DNA of 64,000 nucleotides from Adiantum capillus-veneris (taxonomy: Eukaryota; Streptophyta; Polypodiopsida; Polypodiales; Pteridaceae). Positions 10,683-22,880 of the stretch are shown here, one piece after another. Numbering within the stretch: the stretch's first letter is position 1; each line of letters begins with the position of its first letter. The stretch spans positions 61,953,209 through 62,017,208 of the forward strand of contig CM043971.1 of NCBI GenBank assembly GCA_014529385.2, written 5' to 3'. Both the position numbers and the translations under genes were made by a program. Under the pieces are notes generated by a model. It did not search any database. It was not told the origin of the DNA and saw only the letters and a program-made list of their open reading frames with translations.

Positions 10683-12225
10683 ATGGCGGACGAGTTTCCA
10701 TAGTTTCATGGATTGCATAATAAGAATGCACAGACTTTTATTGAGAAATTGGAAGCCAATTGCTTACTACAAAATATACTATATCAAGCTATATTGTTGC
10801 GATTGCTGCAATATAATTTATAGGATGAGGCAAAAATTTGGTTACAAAATCATGAAGAGCCGGTGTAGGCACAAACTCTACGGGTGTTTTTGGAATACAA
10901 TCGTGTGAAGCAGGCTTTTGTGGCACAATACAAAAGCATCAAAGTACCTCATGAAGTTTGGCATGAAATTTTGGGTACACTCAGAAGGTCAATCAAAGTG
11001 TTGATGATTTTGTCATGCAGTTCACCCGTTTATGGGATAAATGGCCCCGAGATTTGGGAAATGAAATCCCTCCAGCCATGTTTTGTGGCAAACTTAAAGG
11101 AAAGTCTAAAGTTTAACATTGAGCTGAAAAGGCCTACTACCTTCGAGGAAGAAGTCACTATTGCCAGGGAGAAAGAATGGAAAGCTCAAAGACTCAATGA
11201 GTATGGGAAAGCAGTTCATGTACAAGGTAATGGTGGCCAAAATGAGGGAAATCCGGCAGAGACTAGAGCCCAACTTGCTCAAAGGGTTGTGAACACTGAA
11301 CAATTATAGCAAAATATGCAAGACATGATGACCATGATGCAAGAATTACGGCTCAGTGTTCTTGGAGGTGGTCTTGGTAGAGGAATGGCCCAGCCATGTG
11401 AAGCTCAGCCTAATGCTAATGTGGGTCGTGGACAAGGTGTCTTTGAGCCACAAAGGAGGTTCATCCCTACCTATTATAATTGTGGTGAGCTTGGTCATAT
11501 CAGCACTTATTGTCCAAAGCCAATAAGGATGGGAGGTGATACGTTTCCACTCTTTAGCAGATTCCTAACAGGGCTAATGATTATGCATTGAATATACGGG
11601 GAGATCAAGGTACTGAACAGGAAAATCAAGCCTCAACCTCTGGTGGTCATGTGGGTATTGTGCAGGTTGAAAGGAAAGAAGCAGATATGATGCCCATAGG
11701 CAAAAGAGAGAGGGAAGGCTATGCCTCTCGAGGTCCCAGTAAGAAGAAAGGGAAAGAGAAAGAGGGTGAAGATGCGAAATTCAAGAGGAAGAGAAGACCT
11801 CGTAGGGACGATTTGAAGTAGCAGATATACCTTTGGGTTTAAAGGAAGACCTGATTGGGAGGAAAGTAGATTGTACTTTTGGACAATTGATGAATACGGT
11901 GCCCAAAGTTAAGAGGCAGTGGAAGTCATTAGTGAATCTAGAGAAAGAGCCGAAGCATGGACAAGTCGAGCTTTTCCTCTCATTTTGGGACGACCTTGGT
12001 TGAGAGTTGCTGGTGCTGTGCAAGATTGGGGGAGCAAGGGCACAATCTGTGTGTATGGCACGAAGGGTGAAAAGAGGGTGTTTGATATGACTACCAAGGA
12101 ACCTTTGGCATTAGAAGATGTGAGTGAAAATGGTGAATCCGAAGTTACCAATGAAGACAGTTTTGAAGATTCCAAAAGTGGCACTACTTCTAGTTCCAGT
12201 GTTGATGAGGGTGAAGTGTCATCCA
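10683..12225 (+). pseudogene. gypsy element B gag and protease remnant
   Basis: Starts MADEFP.FHG..FIEKLEANC, matching MAFSYPEFHG..FLEKMEVAC in the 30-kb element. Gag continues through NIELKRPTTFEEEVTIAREKEWK (11115-11180) to a zinc knuckle YYNCGELGHISTYC near 11475, whose first Cys is replaced by Tyr. After the KKKGKEKEGEDAKFKRKRRPR basic stretch, the protease shows only its second half, PLILGRPWLRVAGAVQDW (about 11980-12030). Compared with the 30-kb element, about 100 codons including the catalytic Asp are missing between the HGQVE and PLILG stretches. The protein frame resumes after the nested insertion at 14441. Confidence 0.8.
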
Positions 12226-12487
12226 TGTTGCATCACAAGCCCAATAGGAACACCTCTTAATACATGCAGAAGCCAGTGGAGATTGCATGATTCAAAGAGT
12301 GGTCGATATCACTCAAAAGTCATGTATATGTAAAGAGTTATTTAATACCAAAGCAGAGCGCTTCATTTTTCTAGTGTCGTGTCGATTCTCTTTGCTCTCT
12401 CTCTCTCTCTCTCATCGACTCTTTCTCTGCCTTTCTCTCTCACCATGGCTTCTAGCCACCTCCATCTTTCCTAACATAAGCCTAGCA
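12226..12487 (+). repeat. 5' LTR of nested gag-only element
   Basis: Matches 14186-14440 along its length, with scattered differences and a longer CT run (about 12399-12413). Begins TGTTGCATCACAAG and ends AAGCCTAGCA. Confidence 0.85.
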
Positions 12488-12501
12488 CTGGTATCAAAGC
12501 C
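12488..12501 (+). other. primer-binding site of nested gag-only element
   Basis: CTGGTATCAAAGCC follows the LTR end and is one base different from the common plant site TGGTATCAGAGCC, complementary to initiator tRNA-Met. Confidence 0.8.
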
Positions 12502-13049
12502 AAGGAGGTGGACGACGGCGTTAATAACAATCTGGCAACTCTGTGAGCCCACAAGGCGGCTAAAGCTTCGCTTTTGACGGTGTGGTGGTGATCCGTGAGG
12601 GCAAGAAGGTAGTGACCTAGTGCATGAGTTCTTGTAGCTCCTCAACACACTGCTTGTGCAAGATTGCATGGTGAGCCCAAGGTTAGCAATTATCGTCGAC
12701 TGTTTGCAGACTCATTATTTTTCAAAAAAATAAAAATAAATCTACCTATTAAAACATATCCTACTGAAGCTAGGGTTCACACATAGTTTGATTATCCACT
12801 AAGGCCAGCATTTACGCACCATTACACTGCCAGGAAATACAAATTTGATTATCAGCGATAGAGGTTGAAAACGTCCTCCTTGCACTACATGTGCTAAGCA
12901 AGTACATCAACAATAAATTCCTATACATAGAGTCTTTCAAGGTACAATCTAACAGTGCTGACTGGTGAAGTGTTACCCAACCTATGCTTCGCATGCAGGT
13001 ATATTTCTCAACAAGAATCTCCATCTCATCAAATTTTTAAGATTCAAGT

Positions 13050-13818
13050 ATGGTGTCCAAAATCAACAAGTTTAATGGGTCCGGTTTCCACACCTGGCAA
13101 ATTAAAGTGAAAGGCTATCTGATGTAGAAAAACCTTTGGAGCATCGTTAAGCCTCTATCAAAACAGACGAAGTAGGCACATCCGCTGCAGTTACCTGAGC
13201 ACTCTTTGTCGAGCAACAACGCAAGGACGAGCAAGAATTAGGTATTATTCTGACATCTCTCGAAGAGGATTTTATTCATTATCTAGATGAAATGCAATTT
13301 GCCAGCTGCTTGGATGGAACTAGAGAAAGTGTTTTGTCCTAAAGCCAAACACTTCAAAATGAGCCTTAAAATGGAGATGTATTTTCTTTCTATGCGTGAT
13401 GAGGAGAATATTGCAGCTTTAGCTAACAAACTAAAAAGAATCTGCACTCAGTTGATTTATGTTGAAGCTCCTGTCCCAGATGAAGATTTTATAGCCGTTT
13501 TTCTTAATAGCCTACCTGCAAAATTTTGTCAAATTGTAACTATTTTAAAGGAGAAGGATCCGCTACCTTCTTTGGATGGTATTGTTAATGCAAGAAGAAG
13601 AGAAACGAGTACCATGTATTAGTTATTCCGTATCAACTGCATATGTAGCTCGTGGTTGCAATTCAACTGCAAATTCAACCAGGGCTGCAACTTCAACCAG
13701 GGCTACTACCAGCACTAGATCGTGTGTGATATGTGGCCGCAACAATCATCAAACCAAGGATTGTTTTAGCAAAAATCCTTGCATCAACTGTGGAAAGAAC
13801 AATCATCCTTTAGATTAA
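13050..13818 (+). pseudogene. copia-type gag with two zinc knuckles
   Basis: Begins MVSKINKFNGSGFHTWQIK, the usual N-terminus of copia gag, and then has several stops (after VKGYLM, among others). From 13287 an open stretch reads AAWMELEKVF..SLKMEMYFLSM..EENIAALANKLKRI..FLNSLP, typical helical gag. Two CCHC knuckles close it: CVICGRNNHQTKDC and CINCGKNNHPLD, the latter with a stop just before its last Cys. The product would have packaged element RNA; this copy cannot make it. Confidence 0.8.
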
Positions 13819-14159
13819 TGTTTTAGAACGAATAAGTGACAGATCAACATGGTTGAAAGTGATGAAGATGTGTTTGTAGATAGTGATGTCGTGTAGTTTT
13901 CATTATGTTTTATGTTTCCTTTTATGTTTAGTCATTCGTCAATAAAATGTATGGGTTATAGACACTGCAACACATCAGCGGTAAGACCGCCCTTTTATGT
14001 TTGGTTCTGAGTTCTTGTTTGTCTCACATTGATAGTTGTTTGAGGGAATGCACACACACACACACATGTTATTGTCAATGCGAGGACTTCTATTCATAGG
14101 TTCAGGTGATTGAACTCTGCCATGATCTGTCTCGAGTCCATTGTCAGTGGTTTGGGCTT

Positions 14160-14183
14160 GGGGGGGGGGGGGGGGGGGGGGGG
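14160..14183 (+). other. 24-base G tract, polypurine tract of nested element
   Basis: An uninterrupted G run two bases before the 3' LTR start (TGTTGAGTCACAAG at 14186). The position fits a polypurine tract that has expanded as a homopolymer; exact length may be unreliable in assemblies. Confidence 0.65.
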
Positions 14184-14185
14184 TT

Positions 14186-14440
14186 TGTTGAGTCACAAGC
14201 CCAATAGGAACACGTCTTAATACATGCCAAAGCAAGTGGGGATTTCATGATTCAAAGAGTGGTCGATATCACTCAAAATTCATATATATGTAAAGAGTTT
14301 TTTAATAGCAAAGAAGAGCGCTTAATTTTTCTAAGTGCCGTGTCAATTCTCTTTGTTGTCTCTCTCGTTGACTCTTTCTCTACCTTTGTCTCTTGCCATG
14401 GCTTCCAGCCGCCTCCATCCTCCCTAACATAAGCCTAGCA
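14186..14440 (+). repeat. 3' LTR of nested gag-only element
   Basis: Direct repeat of 12226-12487. It ends AAGCCTAGCA, after which the gypsy protein frame resumes at once (LLLDEEKREIGEVLQ). Confidence 0.85.
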
Positions 14441-17400
14441 ATTCTTGCTACTAGACGAGGAGAAGAGAGAAATTGGTGAAGTATTGCAAATATCAGGGGA
14501 CATAAATGCTTCAAGCCGTTTAGAGCAACTTGAGGAGTTGATGCAACCTAAACAGGAGTTGCTAGTGAAGAAGGAGTTGATTCAAAATATGTTGAGTACT
14601 GATTTGACACAAGGAGAAAGAAGAGAGTACTTAACAATGTTAGACATGTTTCCAAATCTTTTCATCACATCATATCAAGAAATAAGGGGTTTTGTTGGAG
14701 ATCCAGTGAAGATTGAACTAGTTGAAAGGGCAAAGCCAATAAGACAGAAATTAAGAAGGATGGGTAAGGAGCAAATGAATGCTTTAAAGGAATAAGTGGA
14801 TAAACTTTTGGATGTAGGGTTCATTGAGCCTATTGATAATGATGAATGGGTGAGCCCTGTAGTGGTCACTCCAAAAAAAGATGGTCGTTGGAGAGTTTGC
14901 ATTGATTATAAGCCATTAAATGTAGTGACCAAGAAAGATCCTTATCCTTTGCCTTTTATTGATCAACTTTCGGATGTAGTGACAGGCTTTGAAAGATACA
15001 GTGTCTATGATGGTTATTCAGGATATTTCTAGCTTATCCTTGCTTTTGAAGACCAGAAAAAGACTACTTTTATCACTCCATGGGGTTGTTTTTGTTTTTG
15101 CTGCCTTCCTTTTGGGTTGATAAATGGACCTGGAGCTTTTGAAAGAAAAGTGGATTGGGTCCTTACCCTGTTCCATGGGAAGTTTGTCAAAGGATTCATA
15201 GATGATTTTTGTGTATACAATTCAAGGAAAGAGCATGTTCAAAAGCTTGGAATGACTTTTGCAAGGTATGATGAATGCGCGGGTCAGTTGAATTTTAAGA
15301 AAGTGTCATTTGGCGCAACCAAGGGTGAAGCTTCTTGAGCATGTAATTTTATAAAATGGGATTGAAGCAGATTCAGAGAAAGTGGAAGCTTTGTTGTTGA
15401 TGTCATCTCCAAAAGATACCAGATAGTTGGCCACTTTCATACAGAAGGTCAAATATATGTCTCTATTCATACCTTTGGCATCACAGTTAGTATATCCATT
15501 GTAGCAAGCGGTTAAGAACGAACCATTGGAGTGGACACGTGATTGTGAAGATGTTTTTGACAGAGTCAAAGAAGTTTTGAGTACACTACCCATTATGCAA
15601 GCTCCTGACTAGGAAAAGGAATTTTATGTTAACCCGTTAGTGGAGATGATTCCATTGCAGCCATGTTAAGGGGGAAGGAATCTCAGTATATAAAGCCTGT
15701 TCATTATGCTAGTAGAGGGAAGACTCCTCATGAAAGAGATTACTCAGAAATTGAATTGGTGATGACCATTATGGTTTATGCTTGTAGACGATTCAGACAT
15801 CACTTGTTGCAAAAGTCATTCACTTTTCTCATCAGCTATTCATTGTTTCCTCAATTGTTTATTAATTCAAATATATCAAAAACAATGATGAAATGGGTTA
15901 TTGAACTTCAGGAGTTTCAATTCACCCTTTTGGTAGAAGAGAGTACTCGGGCTACGCCGACAAATTTACTCACTTATAAAGACATTCCTGTTTTGGTTAA
16001 GGAAGAGGTGGTGCGAAAGACGGAAGTCGAGACTCTTGCCATATCTGATGCTTCACTGTTATATTTTAATGGCTCTTATCAAAGAAGTCATGATGCTGCT
16101 TCGGGAGGCATTGTCATCTATGATGCACAAAAGGAAACAAGGGCTGAAACTTGATGCAAAAAGTAACAATGAAGTAGAGTACATGGCTCTTGAAGGGGGC
16201 TTGCACATCTATTTACCGTTGGGAATTAGAAGCCTACAAATCAAAGGAGATGCCTTGCTGGTTGTGAAGCAAGTATTGGGAGTGTGGAAGAATAAGAATC
16301 CTAAACTAAAAAAATTATGCTTTAAAGTGAAATCGTTACTCAAAAAGTTTGAAGCATGGAGTTTGCAGCATATTGAAAGGTCTCAAAATGAAGAAGCTCA
16401 TGATGCTACTTAAGAAATGATCACTTGTGTGTTTGTGCTGACGCCAAATCCCCCTGTACATCATGGGAGGGAAGTGTTATCAAAGGAGATGGATTTTCTA
16501 TTGACAGGTGTTTTATCTAAAGATCTACCATCCTCAAAAAAGTATGCCTTTATAAGAAAAGCTAGAAAGTACAAAATGCTTGATGATATGCTTTAGGAAG
16601 TGATTTAGTATTGCATCATGTGCCCTGGAATGAGGAAATCTACAAGATTTTGGAAGAAAATCATGAGGGATCTTGTGGAGGCCATTTTGCCATGAAGATT
16701 ACATTGCATAAAATTTTACAAGAGGGCTATGTGTGGCCAAGTATTCAGCGGGATGTTAACCATTGGTGCAAGTCTTGTTTGCCTTGCCAGAAAATGGGAA
16801 AGAGAATTTTGAAGCCCGAATTACAAAAGACAATTCTAGCTTTTGATGTGTTTGAAAAATGGGGTCTTGATGCTATTGGACCCTTAGCCATGACTAGCAA
16901 AAGGAATGCTACATTTTGATAGCAATGGATTATTTGTCACGTTGGGCAGAAGCCAACTCTGTCAACAAACAGATTACTAGTAAGGAAATGGGAAAGTTTG
17001 TATACAAGCATATATGCTGCAAATTTGGTGTGCCACTAGAATTACTTTTGGATAGAGGACCGGTATTTAGAGGAGAGCTGTTTGATTTCCTATGCAAAAA
17101 GCTCAATATACAACACATGTACAATTCTCCTTATTATCCCCAGTGTGATGGTCTCAATGAGAGGTTCAATGGAGAGGTGGTGAAAATCTTGACAAAGATG
17201 ACCCAGACACATGGGAAAACTTGGGATCCAGAGTTGCCTTGTGCATTATGGGCCTATAGAATTGCTATCAAAACAAGCACAGGGTTTTCTCCTTACCACT
17301 TGGTCTCTGGCAAGGAAGCTTTATTGCGAATCAAAGTGGAGATTCCTGCACTCAAATTGTTGTCATTGGGAAATGAAGAGCAAAGAGATACTTGGCAGAA

Positions 17401-17496
17401 AAGGGTATTGGATTTACATTCGTACTTCCACCACTGAAAAGAGGCATAAATGTCCTGTGAGCTTATATTACTGTCTCTAGTACATGAGAGCAAGGG
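14441..17496 (+). pseudogene. gypsy element B RT, two RNase H domains, integrase
   Basis: RT reads NDEWVSPVVVTPKKDGRWR, DPYPLPFIDQL, SVYDGYSGYF, ITPWGCFCF and the catalytic box KGFIDDFCVYNS near 15200. Stops interrupt it at 14793-14795 and near 15030. A gypsy-type RNase H (15660-15980) is followed by a second, plant/archaeal-type RNase H (DAKSNNEVEYMALEGGLHI, IKGDALLVVKQVLGVWK; 16060-16410). Integrase shows the zinc region (CGGHFAMKITLHK, HWCKSCLPCQ), WGLDAIGPLA, LLDRGPVFRGEL and CDGLNERFNGEV, so all three acidic residues are visible. Two RNase H domains are the hallmark of the Tat lineage. The copy ends near 17496 where copia sequence begins. Confidence 0.85.
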
Positions 17497-19793
17497 CTGA
17501 ACAAAATCTTCCACAAACACAACATCCTAAGAAACCAGAATATGATTTGTTTGTGGATGATACAACCTATAACCTTTGCTTTTAGCACTATAACCAACAA
17601 AAATACATTTGACAGCCTTATCATCCAATTTTTGCGTTGTGTTTGTGGCACCAAAGCATATGCCAAACATCCAAAAACACGCATGTGCTCAATAGAAGGC
17701 TTTCTATCATGCCATGCTTCATATGGAGTAATAGACTGCAAAGGTTTTGTAGGACACATGTTTAGTACATAAGTGGCACAACACACATGATGGTCTCAAG
17801 CCAAAACGAATGCGGCAAAGCTTGACTTTTGACCATACATTGTGCCATTTACGTAAATGACATGTTTTTCCTCTCAACAACACCATTTTACTGAGGCATA
17901 TAAGGCAATGTACTTGGTGTTTTAACCCACAATTAGCCAGAAATGCATGAAATTCATGAGACATATACTCCCCCCCTCGACCGGAACGGAGGGTGCCCAT
18001 AGTACATTTTGAGACATTTTTAGCCATAGCTAGGAATTGTTTGAAGCACATAAATACTTCGGACTTTGCTTTAAGCAAAAATACCCATGCATGCTTGGAG
18101 TAATCATCAATGAAAGTCACGAAGTAAAGGTAATCGCCCAAGGACCGAGTTTGCATTGGCCCACAAACATCACTATGCACAAGCTGCAACCTGCATGTGT
18201 CTCTAAACTGGACCATCCTTTGGAAACTTCAAACGTTGCATCTTACCCAGAATACAACCTTCACAAACATCTTTGACAGGTGCTTCAAGAGGTGGCAAAG
18301 AAACAATCGTATCAATTTTTTGCAAATACAGCAAACTGGAAAAGTCAGATAACCAAAACGTGCATGCCAAAGTTTTGCATGTGAAATAACCCTTGAATCC
18401 ACAACTGCATTTGCAAAATTTTGCCCACACTTGTCATACAAAGTGAGCTTATACAGCCCACGGCATAAAAATTCCAGAAGCAACAATTTTATCACCGAAG
18501 TTGAGATCATGTACTGTACATTTGTCATCCACAAATCTGACTACAAGACTAAGTCTAGCAAATGCAGATACAGACAAAAGATTCTTCTTGATCCTAGGTA
18601 CATAAAGTGTGAAAGAATTTTCATTTGCAGCAGCAAGCACAATCTTTCCAACTCACTGAACCGGATAAAAGGCATTGTTGGCAAAAGTAACTAAATTCTC
18701 GTGAGGGACAGACTCAAGAAAGGTGAACAAATCACGATGTGAGGTAATGTGCTTTGTAGCACCACTGTCAAAATACCACACATGTGAATCTGCAGCAATT
18801 GACATGCATGCATCATGGACAACATGATTATAGATGCACTCTGCACTAAAAGCCCATTCTGCATCAACATTAGCATCACAGTCTTCTTTCATCGAAGACT
18901 CAAAAATAGCTACATTTGTAGTGGATCCAACATTTGCAATGGAACCACGCTCTTTCTTCTTAGCCTCTTTGGCCTTCAACTTAGGACAATGCTTGATCAA
19001 GTGATCATTAGCTTTACAATAATGGAAACGCGTCTCCTTTTTGCCCTTATCACCAGAATTTACTGACAATTTGTTGCTAATAGAATCATTAGGAACAGGT
19101 AATTTTCCACCCGCAAAAGAACCATAAGAAGTGGCTGCATTGTTGTTACCACCCTTTCTTTGAGCATCAATAAAAGCTTGTTCAACTGCACATTGTCTAG
19201 TCCTATCTTTTTGGGAAAGTGACTCTTGCAACATAAATGTGCACAATGCATCAAACTTGACAACTTCAAGATTTCCTTGGGTCATAAGTCTCCAAGTACT
19301 AGCAAAAGTCTTGAAAGAGTCTGGCAATGCATCAAGAATAGTCTGCATAAGGGAACTGTCTGAAATGACTTCACCTACAGAAACAAGTTGCTCAAATATA
19401 TCCTTGATACCATCAAGGATAGTGTCCATATCATCGTTCTCATGCATAATCTGCGACTCCAACTCTTTACACAGCAATGCAATTTTTGCCTCATTGCGCT
19501 TGCATAAAGACCAACTACAATATCCCAAGCGTGTTTTGCAGATCTCGCTGAATGAATGTGAGGAGTAATGGTGCTTTCACAGACAACAGAATCAACGCAT
19601 GAGCCTGCACATGCTTTACATCCCAACGAGCTTGTTCTACCGTAGGCAAAACAACTCTAACATCAATAATCCTTGCAGCAAGACCTGACACAAGAACATG
19701 TTGCATTATATAAACCCACATAGGGTAATTGTCCCCATCTAATCTGTCCTTAGCAACAAACATCTTGAACACATCTGTATTGTTGGCGGCCAT
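17497..19793 (-). pseudogene. copia gag-protease-integrase polyprotein, copy 2
   Basis: Start MAANNTDVFKMF at 19793. Relative to copy 1, about 26 codons are missing in gag (VLVS joined to GLAARI). A long open stretch (19528-18653) holds gag, the knuckle RFHYCKANDHLIKHC (first Cys replaced by Phe) and the protease site WYFDSGATKHI. Integrase (18430-17500) shows CEGCILGK, HSDVCGPM, IDDYSKHAW and LRSGRGGEY, where the second catalytic Asp is replaced by Gly, and continues to PYEAWHDRKPSIEHMRVFGC and into the linker before RT. Frameshifts occur near 19640, 18650, 18450 and 17800. Inactive. Confidence 0.85.
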
Positions 19794-19961
19794 GGTAAAT
19801 GATGCACATGACATGAAAACTGCCCAAAAAGAGGAGAAGGAAAGCAAGAAGAACACGTGCTATATAGCAAAAACCATAGAAGACCGTAAGGACTTGTTAT
19901 GCAAAAAAGGGCACTGACAGAATTTTTTCACAAAATGACAAAATAGCCTATGTAGTACTAC
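17497..19961 (-). mobile_element. Ty1/copia element, copy 2, reversed
   Basis: Same family as 5291-7857: its 5' leader matches for about 165 bp upstream of the start codon (to about 19961), then similarity stops before any LTR. The protein-coding part runs through gag, protease and integrase into the integrase/RT linker and ends at about 17497, against gypsy element B. RT, RNase H and both LTRs are absent. Confidence 0.85.
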
Positions 19962-20439
19962 CTTGTAGAATCTTCTTTTAAAAAACATGAAGCATTCAAT
20001 TTAATAGAACAACTTTCCAAGTCATTGTTGCAGTTTTAACTTCAATGTTACACACATGCTGCAATGTTACATTTCTCTAGCTCTATTTTGTGAGCTCAAT
20101 AGGGCAATTATCCAAGCTCAACATTTCTCCATTTTTGACAATCATCTAGAAGAGCGGACCAAATTGACGTATATTCAGATGATGTCATCATCTTGATACT
20201 CTCATAGCTTTGTCAAAATTCCTTGCCCACCCAAAAAGGTCAACCATGCAAGTGAAATGTTTTTGTCTGATATAATGTCAAATTTTTCCCTCATGCTATC
20301 AAAAATCATATGCCTCACATTCAATAGACCTTAGTAACTACATGCGTTGAGCACGCTAAGGAAAGTGAGCATTCGCAAGTGGAGAGGTTCCCTACTCCCT
20401 TAGCATGATCACAGTTGGGGAGATGCCCTATTGTTGCAT
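19962..20439. other. no gene recognised
   Basis: AT-rich stretch between the 5' end of copia copy 2 and the PPR remnant. No LTR for the copia copy could be found here. Confidence 0.4.
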
Positions 20440-22880
20440 CGAACAAAAACAATTCAACGTTTTTCAACAATCCCTCACTTCGTATCTAGTAAAAAGGAAC
20501 CACTACTTCTTGCCATAGCTATGTTAGGTGTATCTTGCACTCAATGCATTCCAAGAGGAGGCAACATGTCACATAGAAATATCATCAAGAATATTTTTTG
20601 CTTTCATAAGGGCACCACTTTTGACATACATATCTCAAAACATTAGCAACCACAAAATGTTTCTTGAATGCCTTTGACTAGCAATCTCACAGTGAATTAT
20701 TCACCCATGAAATGGCTTCCTTGCCTGAGCCATGTTGATCATATCCCAGAACTCTTTGTGTATGTCGTTCTCTTTCAACCAATGTACTGGTTGCAATAGA
20801 CAACACCAACCTGGTAACTACACTTGGCATACATACCAAACAAAGCCTTGCCAAGAATGACATCTTTCTCTAATAGCCCCTAAAGCAAATCTATCATGAA
20901 TTCTCTCATCCATGTCAACCTCTTGTGTAAGACCCTCGATAAGACCACATTCCTTTAAGAAGCAAGTGTAGGTGATTGTATACTTCCCTTTGCATCCAAT
21001 AAGCATGGTGTAGCCATGTTTAACATATCTTGCAATCAACATGTTCCAAGAGATAGCATTTCAGACAAAAAGCTCATCAAGATTTTTTTTGCTTTCATAA
21101 GGGCACTATGTTTACTATACTTATTAAACAAATCACTGCCAAGAACAACATAATATTTCTTCAACGGCCACTAACTAGCAATCTCAATGTGATTTTCTCA
21201 CTCATGTAAAGGTGTGTAAGGTCAAAAGGACATGGCCTTCATGATGAAAGCATAGGTGAATGAAATTGGAGAAAGGAGTTTTCTTTGCATCTGGATAAGA
21301 TAGCCCAGAGCTTCCTTGTCACAGCCATGCTGGGCATATCTTGCTTAAACGTGCTCCAAGAAAGGGCACTACATTTGGCATGTACACAGAGATCGAAGCA
21401 TAACCTAGCATGACATCTTTCTTCAATGGACCCTGATCAACAATCTCATTGTGAAGTCTTTCACCCATATGCAAGTCTTTCATAAGGCCATAGATCCTCA
21501 AGGTGCAAGCATAAGTGAAAACATTTGAAGAAAGGGCTTCCCTTTACATCTAGTTGAAACATCCTATAGATTCTTTCCCAAAGCCATGTTGAGCATATCC
21601 TTTAATAAATGAGATGACATTTTGGAGAGGATGCCCATCAAGAGATTCCTTGCCAGCATGTTGGGCATATAATACAATCAATGAGATGATGACTTGGAGA
21701 GGATGCCCATCAAGAACTATTCATGCTTCTTGTAGGACATCACATTTGGCATATATGTCGACCAAAGCATTGCTGAGAAAATATCCCGCATAAGGCAACC
21801 TTCAAGGTGCAAGCCCTCCTTTCACATCCCGTGAAAATAGCAAAGGGCTTCCTCTCCATAGACATGTTGGGTATACCCTTCAATCAACACATTCCAAGTG
21901 ATGACTCAACAATTTGACTACATGAGGGTACTGCATCCAACAATTTGACTAAATGAGGGTACAACAATTTCATGAGGGTATTACATTTGACTCAAAATGT
22001 ACTCCCCATATATGCATCTTATTGAAGTAACTAGCTCGCTGGTCATCTGCGTGCACGCGGATGATCAAGCTACTTTTGAACACACATTCCAAGTTATCTT
22101 TTGTAGCTCATCTTTGCATCTAGTTGAAAGAGCCCAGAGCTTTTGTGCCAAAGCCATGTTTGGCATATCCTACAATCAACTCATTCCAAGTGCTAACATT
22201 CCAAGAAGGAACCTTTTATTTGATATACACACTCAACAATGCACTCCCTACATATGCATCTTTTATGAGAAACCCACTGATGTGGAGCTCACTGATCATC
22301 CACACGCGTGGATGATCAAGCTGCTTTTGAGCATGTGTAGTGAGTCTTTGCTCCTTTGAGTGCACTCCCTTAGAATTTAGAAAAAGGCCTTCCCATTGCA
22401 TCCAGTCAAGATAGCCTTGAGCTTCCTTTCTAGAGACATGTTCGGCATATTCTATAATCAACGAGGTGAGAGGATGTAGTTCAAGAATTGTTCATGATTT
22501 TGGTAAAGCACCACATTTGACATACCTATCGACCAAATCCCAAGCCTTTAAAGGGGTCCTTGCCACAACCATGTTTGGTCATCAATGTGTGGAGCTCAAT
22601 GGTCGTCCGTGTGTGCATGGACAAGCAAGCTACTCTTGAGAATGTTGGTTGATGCTGCTTGGTGCCAATGCCGATTTTGATAATATCATAAGAGAGTTGT
22701 TTGTGTAAAGGATGAGAAGATTAAGTTCAAGAATGATTCATGCTTTTGGTAGGGCACCATATTCGACATACATATCGACCAAATCATAAGCCTTTCAAGG
22801 CGTCCTTGACACAACCATGTTTGGTGTACCTTGTAATCAGTGCATCCTAAGTGATGACATTTTGGGAAGGAAGCCGGTGG
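20440..22880 (-). pseudogene. PLS-type pentatricopeptide-repeat (PPR) protein array, decayed
   Basis: Read on the minus strand, PPR phrases recur about every 300 bp: SNALVDIYAKCDVLQEA, VIISLIVLYAQHA, GLMKDLHMGERLHNEIVDQG..KDVMLGYASISVY, LHISGFLIKDAYVGSALLSVY, TWNELIVGYAKHG, SSWNALSARYT. The order matches PLS triplets of organelle RNA-binding PPR proteins. No frame stays open for more than about 100 codons and stops are everywhere, so it is a pseudogene, possibly of more than one copy. No mitochondrial targeting peptide or E/DYW end can be identified. This is the only host-like protein similarity in the window, and PLS PPR genes are very numerous in ferns and lycophytes. Confidence 0.75.

Larger units (their letters stand above)
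12226..14440 (+). mobile_element. small gag-only LTR element (TR-GAG type) nested in gypsy element B
   Basis: Two similar direct repeats, 12226-12487 and 14186-14440, both starting TGTTG and ending CCTAGCA, flank a 1.7-kb interior. A primer-binding site follows the first LTR and a 24-base G tract precedes the second. The interior codes only for a copia-type gag with two zinc knuckles; there is no protease, RT or integrase. Such non-autonomous elements are known in plants as TR-GAG. Removing it restores the surrounding gypsy frame. Flanking five-mers (ATCCA, ATTCT) match at only three positions, so a target-site duplication is not clear. Confidence 0.85.
10683..17496 (+). mobile_element. Ty3/gypsy Tat-like element B, interrupted
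   Basis: Gag, protease, RT, two RNase H domains and integrase follow in order and match, piece by piece, the better-preserved element at 27950-36342. It is split at 12225/14441 by a nested gag-only element and is cut at about 17496 by reversed copia copy 2. LTRs were not found. Many stops and frameshifts mark it as old. Confidence 0.85.

Noticed and set aside
13975-14235. Minus-strand proline-rich ORF
   Set aside because: The proline run is the complement of the G tract at 14160-14183 and the frame has no other support.
22294-22317. A link between the near-palindrome here (GATCATCCA arms around CACGCG) and the 24-bp palindromes at 60-61 kb
   Set aside because: Both centre on CGCG with ATCAT-like arms, but the sequences differ, only one of five copies here is palindromic, and no shared flanks exist.
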